Shown: positions 56,245 to 64,000 of the stretch, one piece after another
How the letters are laid out: the number at the start of each line of letters is the position of its first letter
Numbering within the stretch: the first letter of the stretch is position 1
Assembly (NCBI RefSeq): GCF_018449515.1
Contig: NZ_JAAVUQ010000001.1
Span: 124,001-188,000 of the forward strand
DNA length: 64,000 nt
Direction: 5' to 3'
DNA from: Caballeronia sp. dw_19
GTDB lineage: Bacteria; Pseudomonadota; Gammaproteobacteria; Burkholderiales; Burkholderiaceae
Notes under the pieces: generated by a model
Told to the model about the DNA's origin: nothing
Database searches by the model: none
What the model saw: only the letters and a program-made list of their open reading frames with translations
Position numbers and translations under genes: made by a program

Positions 56245-57234
56245 TTATTGCGGCGGCAAATACTTCAGAGGGTCGACAGGTTTGCCCTGCCGGCGGACTT
56301 CGAAATGCAACATCACGCGGTCCGAATCGCTGTTGCCCATCTCGGCGATTTTCTGCCCTTTTGTCACCGCGTCTCCCTCTTTTACCATCAAAGCACTGTT
56401 ATGTGCGTACGCGGTAAGAAAAGTTGCGTCGTGCTTGATGATGACGAGATTGCCATATCCGCGCAGACCGTTGCCGGAGTAGACGACCCGTCCGTCGGCG
56501 GCCGCATTGACCGGATCTCCCGTTGCGCCGCCAATGTTCAAGCCTTTGTTCTTCGCGTCATCGAACGTCCCGAGAATCGGTCCGCGCGCCGGCCAGATGA
56601 ACGCCGGCTGCGCAGACGGAACCGCGGCCGCGCCGTTGTCAACACCCGTTCCCGGTGGCTGCGTCATGGCAAGTCCTGGCGCCGCTGTGCCCGGCATTGC
56701 TCCCATGCCGGACGACGTGCCGTAATTCGGCGCCGCCGGCGTGCCGCCATTTGCGTAGCCATTGGTGCCGGGAGCCCCAGACGGATTCGCTCCGTACGTA
56801 TTGTTGAGCGGCTGGGCCTGCACCCCGCCGCCAACAATCGGAGCGGTAGAAACGCCCGGCGTTGCAGCCGCGAGATTGGCGCCCGGAGGCGCCACGCGCA
56901 ACAACTGGTCGACTTCGATCTGGTTCGGGTTCGTCATGTTGTTCCATGACGCGATATCCCGATAATTCTGGCCGTTTTCCAGTGCGATCCGGTATAGGGT
57001 GTCACCCGGCTTCACTCGGTAGTAACCCGGTGGCGGCGGACCCGGCGGCAACACGGCTCCATCCTGGGCAGCCTGCGTGCCGATAGCGGATCCAGTCCGG
57101 TCGACGACGGGCGCCTGATCCATCCGGGTCGCGCAGGCGGCCAATGCGGACAGCGCCACGACGCATAAACCGCGCTGAACCACCGACAGACCGGGGTTCG
57201 CGCTCACTTCTCGTTTAGCACGCAACATACTCAT
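56245..57234 (-). CDS. nlpD: NlpD-like LysM/M23 lipoprotein
   Basis: A 329-residue lipoprotein (lipobox in VALSALAACATRM) with a LysM domain (YYRVKPGDTLYRIALENGQN), a long Gly/Ala/Pro/Asn linker and a C-terminal M23 domain (AADGRVVYSGNGLRGYGNLV and MLHFEVRRQGKPVDPLKYL). The zinc ligands are incomplete: KNKGLNIGG stands where active enzymes have H-x-G-x-D, and the second motif is MLHFE, not HLHFE. It is thus probably an activator of the amidase AmiC and not an endopeptidase itself. It starts 5 bp after the pcm stop; rpoS follows 11 bp downstream. Confidence 0.92.
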   Translation of the reverse strand: MSMLRAKREVSANPGLSVVQRGLCVVALSALAACATRMDQAPVVDRTGSAIGTQAAQDGAVLPPGPPPPGYYRVKPGDTLYRIALENGQNYRDIASWNNMTNPNQIEVDQLLRVAPPGANLAAATPGVSTAPIVGGGVQAQPLNNTYGANPSGAPGTNGYANGGTPAAPNYGTSSGMGAMPGTAAPGLAMTQPPGTGVDNGAAAVPSAQPAFIWPARGPILGTFDDAKNKGLNIGGATGDPVNAAADGRVVYSGNGLRGYGNLVIIKHDATFLTAYAHNSALMVKEGDAVTKGQKIAEMGNSDSDRVMLHFEVRRQGKPVDPLKYLPPQ

Positions 57235-57239
57235 CGGTG

Positions 57240-58475
57240 TCAAATCACTCCGGATTTTAAGGGTACAAAGAAAACCCGATCGAGCTGCGACTCGCGCCAT
57301 TGAGTGGGCGAAACGCGCTCGACGAGCGTCAGTATCTGCGCTTGCGCCGTCTGGGATCCGACGGGCGCAACAAGTCTGCCGCCTACAGCGAGTTGATCGA
57401 GCAACGCTTGCGGAACGTCGAGTCCGGCACAAGCAATCACGATGGCGTCAAACGGCGCGACCGCCGGCAGTCCGAGGCGGCCATCGCCGTAATGCAGACG
57501 GATGTTCGGCACGCGCAACGGCCGCAGGTTCAGCTTTGCGCGCTCTGATAACGGCCGGATCCGTTCAATGGAATACACGTCGGTTGCGACCTGCGACAAC
57601 ACAGCCGCCTGATACCCGCAGCCCGTGCCAATTTCCAGCACATTCCTGAGCGTCCGTCCGGCCGCGACCAGCTCGATCATCCGCGCGACCACCGACGGCT
57701 TCGAGATAGTCTGATGATGACCGATCGGCAGCGCCGCATCCTCATAAGCCTGGGTGGCAAGTCCGGGATCGACGAACATATGGCGCGGCACTGCGGCCAT
57801 GGCAGCGAGCACGCGTGCGTCCGTGATGCCGTTGGCACGCAGCCGTTCGACCATGCGCTCACGCACTCGTTCCGATGTCAGCGCATGAGTGCTTTGCTGC
57901 CCGGCCTGGGATGCAGCCTTTCGGACGTTCGATTTGACGTCGGGCTGCGGCGCCGGTTGCAGCTTCGCTGGTTGTAAATTCGCCGGTTGTGAATTCGATT
58001 TTGCATCCGGCTTCAAGTGCGTCCTGGACCTTGGCTGGGCATCGCGCGTTTCGTTCGGACGCGCACCCGAACGCAGCGCGCCGGGCTGATGATGCGTGAC
58101 GACGGTGGAAGGTTTCGATGCAGTATGCAATCTTGGAGCCGGACGATGCCCCTCTCCCGTCGATGTAGCCGGGCTGCCCGCCACGCCTCGCGCCGCCGTA
58201 TTGCCCGCGAGCGCCTTCAATTCAGGTTTCGCCACTGCACTCACCTTCGTGCCGGGATGCATGCCAGCCGACGGTTTTACTGCCCTTCCGCCCGCCAGTT
58301 TCGGCGCAACCGCAGAGGCCTTGTGCGCACCCGCCGCGGATTTCTGAACACCGCCGCCCGAAATCGCCTTCAATGCCGGCTTGCTGCGCGCATCGGGACG
58401 CGCAGCCGTCTTGCGTGGCTCGCGCACCAGGTCGGCGAGCGCCAGCGGAAAGCGTTTCGCGCGTTCGTCCGTCAT
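57240..58475 (-). CDS. pcm: Protein-L-isoaspartate O-methyltransferase with long N-terminal extension
   Basis: A 411-residue protein whose last 210 residues are the SAM-dependent repair methyltransferase ([20 protein letters not shown], then [39 protein letters not shown]). It repairs isoaspartyl damage in aged proteins. The first 200 residues are low-complexity and basic (Ala/Lys/Pro/Gln, with repeats such as [12 protein letters not shown]), absent from the E. coli enzyme of 208 residues. The ATG at 58475 overlaps the surE stop by ATGA, which fixes the start and indicates translational coupling. Burkholderia relatives have similar extensions from memory. Confidence 0.92.
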   Translation of the reverse strand: MTDERAKRFPLALADLVREPRKTAARPDARSKPALKAISGGGVQKSAAGAHKASAVAPKLAGGRAVKPSAGMHPGTKVSAVAKPELKALAGNTAARGVAGSPATSTGEGHRPAPRLHTASKPSTVVTHHQPGALRSGARPNETRDAQPRSRTHLKPDAKSNSQPANLQPAKLQPAPQPDVKSNVRKAASQAGQQSTHALTSERVRERMVERLRANGITDARVLAAMAAVPRHMFVDPGLATQAYEDAALPIGHHQTISKPSVVARMIELVAAGRTLRNVLEIGTGCGYQAAVLSQVATDVYSIERIRPLSERAKLNLRPLRVPNIRLHYGDGRLGLPAVAPFDAIVIACAGLDVPQALLDQLAVGGRLVAPVGSQTAQAQILTLVERVSPTQWRESQLDRVFFVPLKSGVI

Positions 58476-59230
58476 GAACGGCGGCTCCGTGCCTCGGCCC
58501 ACTCGCGCGTAGCGGGCAGCAGCTTCGTATGCGTCAGATCGAGTTGCAGCGGCGTGATCGAGATATGGCCGTTCGCCACCGCGTGGAAGTCCGTGCCTTC
58601 GCTTGCATCGAGCGCGTCGCCGGACGGCCCGATCCACCAGATCGGGTTACCGCGCGGATCGATTTGCCGAACGACCGGCTGCGATGGATGGCGCTTGCCC
58701 AGCCGCGTAATGCGCCACTCGCCCATCTCGTCATACGGCAGACTCGGAATGTTCACGCTGAGCAGCGGATGGCCGGGCATGGGGTGCGCGAGAAAGTGCG
58801 CAACGATGTCCGCCGCCACGCGCGCCGCGTCCTCCAGATGCAGCCAGTCGCGCCCGACCAGCGAAAACGCGATGGCCGGCACGCCGAACATGAACCCTTC
58901 CGTGGCAGCGGCGACCGTACCGGAATACAACGTGTCCTCGCCCATGTTCTGGCCATTGTTGATGCCCGATACCACCAGATCCGGCTGCTCGGCCAGCATG
59001 CCCGTGAGCGCGATGTGCACCGAGTCCGTTGGCGTGCCGTTCACGTAGTTGAAACCATTCGCCGCAGTGTGAATGGTGAGCGGCCGCGACAGCGTCAGTG
59101 AGTTCGAAGCGCCGCTGCAGTTTTGCTCGGGCGCCATCACGGTGACTTCGCCAAGCGGCTGCATGGCCACGTGCAGCACGTTGAGGCCGCGGGCCAGATA
59201 ACCGTCGTCGTTGCTGAGTAGAATTCGCAT
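58472..59230 (-). CDS. surE: 5'/3'-nucleotidase SurE
   Basis: A 252-residue stationary-phase survival nucleotidase. It begins [19 protein letters not shown] with the metal-binding D-D pair, followed by [18 protein letters not shown] (phosphate loop), [12 protein letters not shown] and [20 protein letters not shown]. It dephosphorylates nucleoside monophosphates. First gene of the surE-pcm-nlpD-rpoS block, a gene order conserved across proteobacteria. Coupled to pcm by a 4-bp overlap. Confidence 0.97.
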   Translation of the reverse strand: MRILLSNDDGYLARGLNVLHVAMQPLGEVTVMAPEQNCSGASNSLTLSRPLTIHTAANGFNYVNGTPTDSVHIALTGMLAEQPDLVVSGINNGQNMGEDTLYSGTVAAATEGFMFGVPAIAFSLVGRDWLHLEDAARVAADIVAHFLAHPMPGHPLLSVNIPSLPYDEMGEWRITRLGKRHPSQPVVRQIDPRGNPIWWIGPSGDALDASEGTDFHAVANGHISITPLQLDLTHTKLLPATREWAEARSRRS

Positions 59231-59426
59231 CCGACGATTGTAACCGAGGACGGAAGGCCCGCGGATCGACGGCGGGACACTCGGCCAAACGGTCTGCTAT
59301 AGCGCTTTACTGCGGGCAAGTCGCACGCGTTTTATAGACCTTTCGGCCAACGAGACAGGGACAGGCGCACGCTCATGCAGCCCTGATCTACACTGCCAGA
59401 TCACGGTAATTTCACCCGGAGACACC

Positions 59427-60401
59427 ATGCGCGCCATTCGATGCAACCAGTACGGCCCACCGGACTCCCTCGTTCTGGAAACACTCCCCGACCTCCAGCC
59501 CGGGCCGGGCCAGGTAGTGATCGACGTACGCGCCGCCAGCGTGAACTTCCCTGACGTCCTCGTGATCCAGAACAAGTACCAGATGAAGCCCGAACTGCCG
59601 TTCACGCCCGGTTCCGAGTTCGCGGGTGTGGTGCGGGCTGTAGGCCCTGACGTCAAGCGGTTGAAGGCCGGCATGCGGGTCGCCGCCTACACGGCGCAAG
59701 GTGCGTTCGCCGAGCAGGCGCTGGCAAGCGAGGCGGCATGTATGCCATTGCCCGACGACATCGACTTCGCCAGCGCCGCGGCCATTACGCTCGCGTACGG
59801 CACCTCGCACCACGCCGTGGTCGACCGGGGCGCACTGAAGGCCGGCGAAACCATGCTCGTGCTGGGCGCTGCGGGCGGCGTCGGGCTGGCTGCGGTGGAA
59901 ATTGGCAAGGCGCTTGGTGCGCGCGTGATTGCGGCGGCGTCGAGTCCGGAAAAGCTCGCGTTGTGCGTGGAACATGGCGCGGACGCCACCATCGACTACA
60001 CGAGTGAAAACCTGCGCGAACGGATCAAGGTGCTGACGGACGGGAACGGGCCCGACGTCATCTACGACCCGGTCGGCGGCGAGTATGCGGAACCGGCTTT
60101 TCGCAGCATCGGGTGGCGCGGCCGGTATCTCGTGGTCGGGTTTGCGAACGGCGAGATTCCGAAGCTGCCGCTCAACCTCGCGCTGCTCAAGGGCGCGAGT
60201 ATTGTTGGCGTGTTTTGGGGCCAGCATATCCAGCGCGAGCCCGACCTGGCGAGCGCCGCGTTGCAGCAGATTTTCGGCTGGATCAAGGACGGCCGGGTAC
60301 GGCCGCACGTCACGAAGCGCTACGCCCTTGCGCAGACCGCCGAGGCATTGAACGACATGGCCAGCCGGCGCGTGTCGGGAAAGATCGTGATCGAACCTTG
60401 A
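59427..60401 (+). CDS. NADPH:quinone oxidoreductase family protein
   Basis: A 324-residue zinc-free medium-chain reductase. The N-terminal domain has VIDVRAASVNFPDVLVIQNK and PGSEFAGVVRAVGPDVKRLK; the nucleotide-binding motif is VLGAAGGVGLAAVEIGKALG (about 148-167). No zinc-binding cysteines are present. It reduces quinones or enones with NADPH; exact substrate unknown. It is divergent from surE and converges on a CoA-transferase gene. The related enzyme at 2079-3095 belongs to a different branch. Confidence 0.9.
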   Translation: MRAIRCNQYGPPDSLVLETLPDLQPGPGQVVIDVRAASVNFPDVLVIQNKYQMKPELPFTPGSEFAGVVRAVGPDVKRLKAGMRVAAYTAQGAFAEQALASEAACMPLPDDIDFASAAAITLAYGTSHHAVVDRGALKAGETMLVLGAAGGVGLAAVEIGKALGARVIAAASSPEKLALCVEHGADATIDYTSENLRERIKVLTDGNGPDVIYDPVGGEYAEPAFRSIGWRGRYLVVGFANGEIPKLPLNLALLKGASIVGVFWGQHIQREPDLASAALQQIFGWIKDGRVRPHVTKRYALAQTAEALNDMASRRVSGKIVIEP

Positions 60402-60445
60402 CGAATCGCGAGGCGGTGGCTGGCATAAACCAAGACCGTGGAAAC

Positions 60446-61651
60446 TTAAATCGCCTTGTTCGCCCGAAGCCGCGCAATCTCGTCAGGCTCATACCCGAGC
60501 GATTGCAGGACGTCGTCCGTGTGTTCGCCGAGTTGCGGGCCAAGCCAGCGTGTCTCGCCCGGCGTCTCCGACAACTTCGGCGTGACGTTCGGCAGCGCGA
60601 TCTCCCGGCCATCCTGCCAGGGAAAATGCTGGATCATCTGGCGCGCGATGTATTGCGGATCGGTGAACATATCGGCCACGCTATAGATCCGGCCGGCAGG
60701 AACATCCGCGGCGTTCAGCACGGCAAGTGCCTCATCTATGGAGCGGGTGCAAAGCCATACGCGGATAGCGTCGTCAATTTCCCGTGTGCGCGGCACGCGC
60801 CCGTCATTCGATGCCAGCGTGGGATCGTTGCCCAGGTCTTCGCGGCCGATCGCGAGCATCAGCCGTTTGAAGATTGGATCGCTGTTGCCGCCAATCACAA
60901 TACTGCCGTCGCGGCACGGATACGTGTTCGACGGCACGATGCCCGGCAGCGACGCACCCGTGCGCTCGCGGATCATGCCGTACACGCCGTATTCGGGTAC
61001 GACGCTTTCCATCATGTTGAAGACGGCTTCGTACAGCGCGACATCGACCACTTGCCCCTTGCCGCCATTCGCTTGCCGATGATGCAGCGCCATCAACGCG
61101 CCGATCACGCCATGCAGCGCTGCAATGGAGTCGCCAATGGAAATGCCGATGCGTGGCGGCGGCAGGTCCGGATAACCGGTGATGTGGCGCAATCCGCCCA
61201 TCGATTCAGCGATAGCGCCAAAGCCCGGCCGGTCGCGATACGGCCCGGTCTGCCCGTAACCCGACAGCCGCACCATCACGAGGCCGGGGTTCTCGGCAGA
61301 CAACACCTCATAGCCCAGCCCGAGTTTCTCGAGCAAGCCCGGCCGGAAATTCTCGACGACGATATCGGCTTCCTTCGCCAGCCGCCGGACGATTTCCTTG
61401 CCTTCTGGAGACTTGAGATTGACCGTCACCGACTTTTTATTGCGTGCCTGAACGGCCCACCATAGCGATGTTCCGCCCACTTCCGGATACAGCTTGCGCC
61501 ATTTGCGCAGTGGATCGCCGCCGTTCGGATCTTCGATCTTGATCACGTCGGCGCCAAACTCGCCCATGAAGCGCGAGGCGAACGGCCCGGCGATCAGCGT
61601 ACCGAGTTCGAGCACCTTGACGCCGGCGAGCGGTCCCGTAGAAACGCTCAT
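60446..61651 (-). CDS. CaiB/BaiF family CoA-transferase
   Basis: A 401-residue class III CoA-transferase that moves CoA between carboxylic acids. Family landmarks are LAGVKVLELGTLIAGPFASR at the N-terminus, GADVIKIEDPNGGDPLRKW, NKKSVTVNLKSPEGKEIVRR, VVENFRPGLLEKLGLGYEVL and SGYGQTGPYRDRPGFGAIAE. The catalytic aspartate lies in the following segment, within PRIGISIGDSIAALHG. Acyl substrate is unknown. It is the only gene on its strand here and converges on the quinone oxidoreductase with 44 bp between stops; no acyl-CoA dehydrogenase partner is adjacent. Confidence 0.92.
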   Translation of the reverse strand: MSVSTGPLAGVKVLELGTLIAGPFASRFMGEFGADVIKIEDPNGGDPLRKWRKLYPEVGGTSLWWAVQARNKKSVTVNLKSPEGKEIVRRLAKEADIVVENFRPGLLEKLGLGYEVLSAENPGLVMVRLSGYGQTGPYRDRPGFGAIAESMGGLRHITGYPDLPPPRIGISIGDSIAALHGVIGALMALHHRQANGGKGQVVDVALYEAVFNMMESVVPEYGVYGMIRERTGASLPGIVPSNTYPCRDGSIVIGGNSDPIFKRLMLAIGREDLGNDPTLASNDGRVPRTREIDDAIRVWLCTRSIDEALAVLNAADVPAGRIYSVADMFTDPQYIARQMIQHFPWQDGREIALPNVTPKLSETPGETRWLGPQLGEHTDDVLQSLGYEPDEIARLRANKAI

Positions 61652-61755
61652 GGTGTCCCCTTCGTTGTCGTTTTCACAGCGGTTTTCAAAGTGGCTTTCA
61701 CAGCGGCGTGAAGTGGCTTAAGTGGCCCGGAGGCGCCTTCAGCGACACACAGCCT

Positions 61756-61980
61756 TTACAGCGGAATGTCGAGCGCCTTGAACCGCGGCGAACCGTCGGC
61801 AAGCGTGCCATTGAACAGTTCCGCCGGACGCACCCACAGGCCATGATCGTGCGGCCAGAGATGCTCATAGACGATCATCGGCTCTTCCGTCTCTGAATGC
61901 CGCGCCACGCCGATCACGCGATATAAACCGCCCTTGTAATGCCGGTGCGTAGCGAGCGCCAATGCTTCTGCTTCGGTCAT
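61756..61980 (-). CDS. DUF1653 domain protein
   Basis: A 74-residue protein that is essentially one DUF1653 domain. The core reads HYKGGLYRVIGVARHSETEE, then MIVYEHLWPHDHGLWVRPAE, with the conserved Y-K-G-x-Y and R-P-x-E-x-F patterns. Function is unknown. It is downstream of recR by 44 bp in the same direction and may share its transcript. Confidence 0.85.
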   Translation of the reverse strand: MTEAEALALATHRHYKGGLYRVIGVARHSETEEPMIVYEHLWPHDHGLWVRPAELFNGTLADGSPRFKALDIPL

Positions 61981-62024
61981 ATCGTTGCCTTGTTGCGGTG
62001 TAACTGACGTCTACAAACTGCTGT

Positions 62025-62621
62025 CTAAACTGAGCGCCGATCCAGCATTGCACGCGCGATCGTGCCCGCGTCAACGTATTCGAGCTCGCCGCCTACCGGC
62101 ACGCCGCGCGCAAGGCGCGTCACCTTCAGGCCCTTCGACTTGAGGGTCTGTGCGAGGTAATGCGCGGTCGCCTCACCTTCGTTCGTGAAGTTCGTGGCGA
62201 GCACGATTTCCTTCACAAGGCCGTCGGTGGCGCGCTGGATCAGACGATCGAAATGGATCTCTTTCGGCCCGATGCCGTCGAGCGGACTCAGCCGTCCCAT
62301 CAGCACGAAATACAGTCCGCGATACGTCAGCGTCTGTTCGAGCATGATCTGGTCCGCGGGTGTTTCGACCACGCAGAGCAGTTCGGGATCGCGTTCGGGG
62401 TCGATGCAGACTTCGCAAATCGCCGCCTCGGTGAACGTATTGCACTTTTCGCAGTGTTGCAGATGCTCGGTGGCGAACATCAGCGACCGGCCGAGCTTTT
62501 CAGCGCCCGGCCGGTCGTGCTGCATCAGGTGATAGGCCATGCGCTGCGCCGACTTGGGACCCACGCCCGGCAGCGCGCGCAGCGCTTCGACGAGCGCCGA
62601 CAAGGCGGAAGGTTGTTTCAT
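62025..62621 (-). CDS. recR: Recombination protein RecR
   Basis: A 198-residue RecFOR component that helps load RecA on gapped DNA. A helix-hairpin-helix ([20 protein letters not shown]) is followed by a C4 zinc finger ([19 protein letters not shown]) and a Toprim domain ([17 protein letters not shown], then [20 protein letters not shown]). Order dnaX-ybaB-recR is the normal one. It begins 35 bp after ybaB. Confidence 0.97.
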   Translation of the reverse strand: MKQPSALSALVEALRALPGVGPKSAQRMAYHLMQHDRPGAEKLGRSLMFATEHLQHCEKCNTFTEAAICEVCIDPERDPELLCVVETPADQIMLEQTLTYRGLYFVLMGRLSPLDGIGPKEIHFDRLIQRATDGLVKEIVLATNFTNEGEATAHYLAQTLKSKGLKVTRLARGVPVGGELEYVDAGTIARAMLDRRSV

Positions 62622-62656
62622 GCGCTTGGAACCCTATGCTCTGAGGGTTGAGGTAC

Positions 62657-62983
62657 TTAGAACGGCAGCTTGAAACCCGGCGGCATCGGCATGCCGGCCG
62701 TCATGCCGCTCATCTTTTCCTGCGTGGTGGCTTCGGCTTTACGCACGGCGTCGTTGAATGCAGCGGCAACGAGGTCTTCCAGCATGTCCTTGTCGTCGGC
62801 GAGCAGGCTCGGGTCGATGGTTACGCGGCGGACGTCGTTCTTGCACGTCATGGTCACTTTCACAAGACCTGCGCCGGACTGCCCTTCCACTTCGACCAGG
62901 GCGAGTTCGTCCTGCATCTTCTTCATGTTGTCCTGCATCTGCTGAGCTTGCTTCATCAAGCCGGCGAGTTGGTTCTTCATCAT
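62657..62983 (-). CDS. ybaB: YbaB/EbfC nucleoid-associated protein
   Basis: A 108-residue DNA-binding protein of the YbaB/EbfC family. It begins [20 protein letters not shown], with a long helix ([20 protein letters not shown]) and the conserved [19 protein letters not shown] and [20 protein letters not shown]. The C-terminus is Met/Gly/Pro-rich. The start is a double ATG at 62983; a longer open frame upstream has no similarity. It is the middle gene of the dnaX-ybaB-recR cluster. Confidence 0.96.
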   Translation of the reverse strand: MMKNQLAGLMKQAQQMQDNMKKMQDELALVEVEGQSGAGLVKVTMTCKNDVRRVTIDPSLLADDKDMLEDLVAAAFNDAVRKAEATTQEKMSGMTAGMPMPPGFKLPF

Positions 62984-63366
62984 GGTCGGGCTCCTTGCTG
63001 GAAACGGGGTAAAGAGAATGAGTGCATGCCGCGCGGTTCGGGATCGGCCCGGGTTCGCGCCGGCTGTGAATGGGTAAGGTTGTTGCCTTGAATGCTTTAT
63101 ATGCTTTGCAGCAGGTGTTTCGATGTTCGTTCGAGCCGTCCGGCGTGAAGGGGGGTTCTCACCTCCGTGCTTGCGCAACTCTCTCGGTATGACGCTCTGA
63201 CTCGTTCGCTGCGCGGGGGTTCTGGCTTTATCGCTTTCCAGGATTCTCACGGGCTGCGTAGCTTAACGATTTTCGGAGCCTGAGCACTGCGTGCTTGCCT
63301 GCAGTGCAGCGTCCGCGATGTTCCGCCGCCTGCCGCGCCAGCCTTTCCTCGCCCACAGAAAAAACG
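62984..63366. other. dnaX-ybaB intergenic region
   Basis: A 383-bp gap where these two genes are usually almost adjacent. It contains a stem-loop GCACTGC (63284-63290) and GCAGTGC (63301-63307), 60 bp after the dnaX stop, without a T-run. No coding region or structured RNA is convincing to me. The ybaB promoter may lie here. Confidence 0.4.
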
Positions 63367-64000
63367 TCAGTTCACCGATGCCGAGTTCTGGCCGCCATCC
63401 TGTGCGCTACCCGATGCCAGCGGCTTGATCGAACCTTGCACGATACTCGCGCCAAAATCGCGGATCAGCGACTGCACGAATGGGTTCTGCGTAATCTCCT
63501 GCTCCGCCTCCTGCTGGCGCTGCGCGCGAGTGGCGGCATCGACCGCGGCGGCCGTGCGACGCGCCGGGCCGACATTCACGTTCACGTCGATCGGCCGGCC
63601 GAGCTTATCGGTTAATGCAGCCTTCAGCTTCGCGACCTGTGCGCTTTCGGCGTATTGCGGGACCGGCACGGCAAGCGTGATGGATGTGCCGTCGCACGCG
63701 GTCAGTTCGCTATTGAAAGCGAGTTGGTAAGCGATGCCCTTCAGCGGCAAATCCACGGCAAGCGTTGGCCAGTCACCGCTCACGCCAATGGCATCGAGCG
63801 GGACAGCCGGCGGCAGCGGGCGTGCATCGGCTCTGGGCGCTGGCTTGGCGGCAGGTGCATCGTTAAACCGCAGGTCGTCGGGACCGCTGTCAAACGCCGG
63901 CATGAAACCGTCGTCGGGCGGCATGAAATAGCCCTCTTCCGACGATACCGGTTGATAGTCGTCCAGCGGCATTTCTTCCCACGGAGGAGTTGCGCCGCCG
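63367..64000 (-). CDS. dnaX: DNA polymerase III subunits gamma and tau, C-terminal part (cut by window edge)
   Basis: The 3' part of a minus-strand gene that continues past base 64000. It encodes 210 residues, including GATPPWEEMPLDDYQPVSSE and the folded C-terminal domain V of tau (SGDWPTLAVDLPLKGIAYQL, then TACDGTSITLAVPVPQYAES and RAQRQQEAEQEITQNPFVQS). This domain binds the alpha subunit of the replicase. The N-terminal ATPase is outside the window, so the frameshift signal that gives gamma in other bacteria cannot be examined. The position next to ybaB and recR supports the call. Confidence 0.93.
   Translation of the reverse strand, partial: GGATPPWEEMPLDDYQPVSSEEGYFMPPDDGFMPAFDSGPDDLRFNDAPAAKPAPRADARPLPPAVPLDAIGVSGDWPTLAVDLPLKGIAYQLAFNSELTACDGTSITLAVPVPQYAESAQVAKLKAALTDKLGRPIDVNVNVGPARRTAAAVDAATRAQRQQEAEQEITQNPFVQSLIRDFGASIVQGSIKPLASGSAQDGGQNSASVN

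Noticed and set aside
63250..63275. Possible tRNA-like sequence near CTGCGTAGCTTAACG
   Set aside because: No cloverleaf can be drawn: there is no acceptor-stem pairing and no T-arm sequence.

Overview
The window is a GC-rich (low-60s per cent by eye) chromosomal segment from a beta-proteobacterium, almost certainly a member of Burkholderiaceae close to Paraburkholderia or Caballeronia. The evidence is the phaC-phaA-phaB-phaR polyhydroxybutyrate locus followed by rimO, a BktB-type thiolase, the run ndk-rlmN-rodZ-ispG-hisS-yfgM-bamB-der-hfq-hflX-hflK-hflC-hisZ-purA, and the surE-pcm-nlpD-rpoS block. About 57 protein genes can be supported. I saw no rRNA, tRNA or CRISPR array. Most genes are on the minus strand.

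Layout. 1-1.1 kb: the start of ligD and a complete ku gene (non-homologous end joining). 1.3-4.2 kb: a secreted protein of unknown function and a zinc-type oxidoreductase divergent from a LysR regulator. 4.2-6.2 kb: an accessory patch holding an intact ISAs1-family insertion sequence with inverted repeats and a 10-bp target duplication, next to a brnT toxin broken by a frameshift with its brnA antitoxin intact. 6.3-13.1 kb: a cytochrome P450, serB, a cystathionine beta-lyase, a lipoprotein, bktB and rimO. 13.2-15.5 kb: dusC and a RelE/HigB-type toxin-antitoxin pair, punctuated by direct repeats that resemble the 5' end of rimO. 15.5-21 kb: phaCABR with a recognisable phaC promoter. 21-24 kb: pgeF, rluD and bamD. 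24.5-31.5 kb: a Gly/Tyr/His-rich exported protein, a DinG/YoaA-type helicase, a YdcH-like protein, a glutamine-rich exported protein and tex. 31.6-51.5 kb: kup, a purine phosphoribosyltransferase, purA, hisZ and the hfl, der, bamB, hisS, ispG, rodZ, rlmN and ndk genes, all on the minus strand. 52-59 kb: a BI-1/YccA membrane protein, rlmD, a 3'-5' exonuclease, rpoS, nlpD, pcm and surE. 59.4-64 kb: a quinone oxidoreductase, a CoA-transferase, a DUF1653 protein, recR, ybaB and the 3' part of dnaX.

How the genes fit together. PhaA condenses acetyl-CoA, PhaB reduces acetoacetyl-CoA, PhaC polymerises the product and PhaR represses the pathway; BktB nearby can supply longer 3-ketoacyl-CoA units. BamD and BamB belong to the outer-membrane assembly machine. 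HflK/HflC regulate FtsH, and Hfq, HflX and Der serve RNA and ribosome biology. SurE, Pcm, NlpD and RpoS form the classic stationary-phase block. DnaX, YbaB and RecR form a replication and repair cluster.

The most unusual region is 13.0-15.5 kb. Three same-orientation copies of a roughly 30-bp sequence matching the first codons of rimO bracket dusC and then the toxin-antitoxin pair. The pair is driven by a promoter embedded in a perfect 27-bp palindrome that ends only six bases before the toxin start codon.
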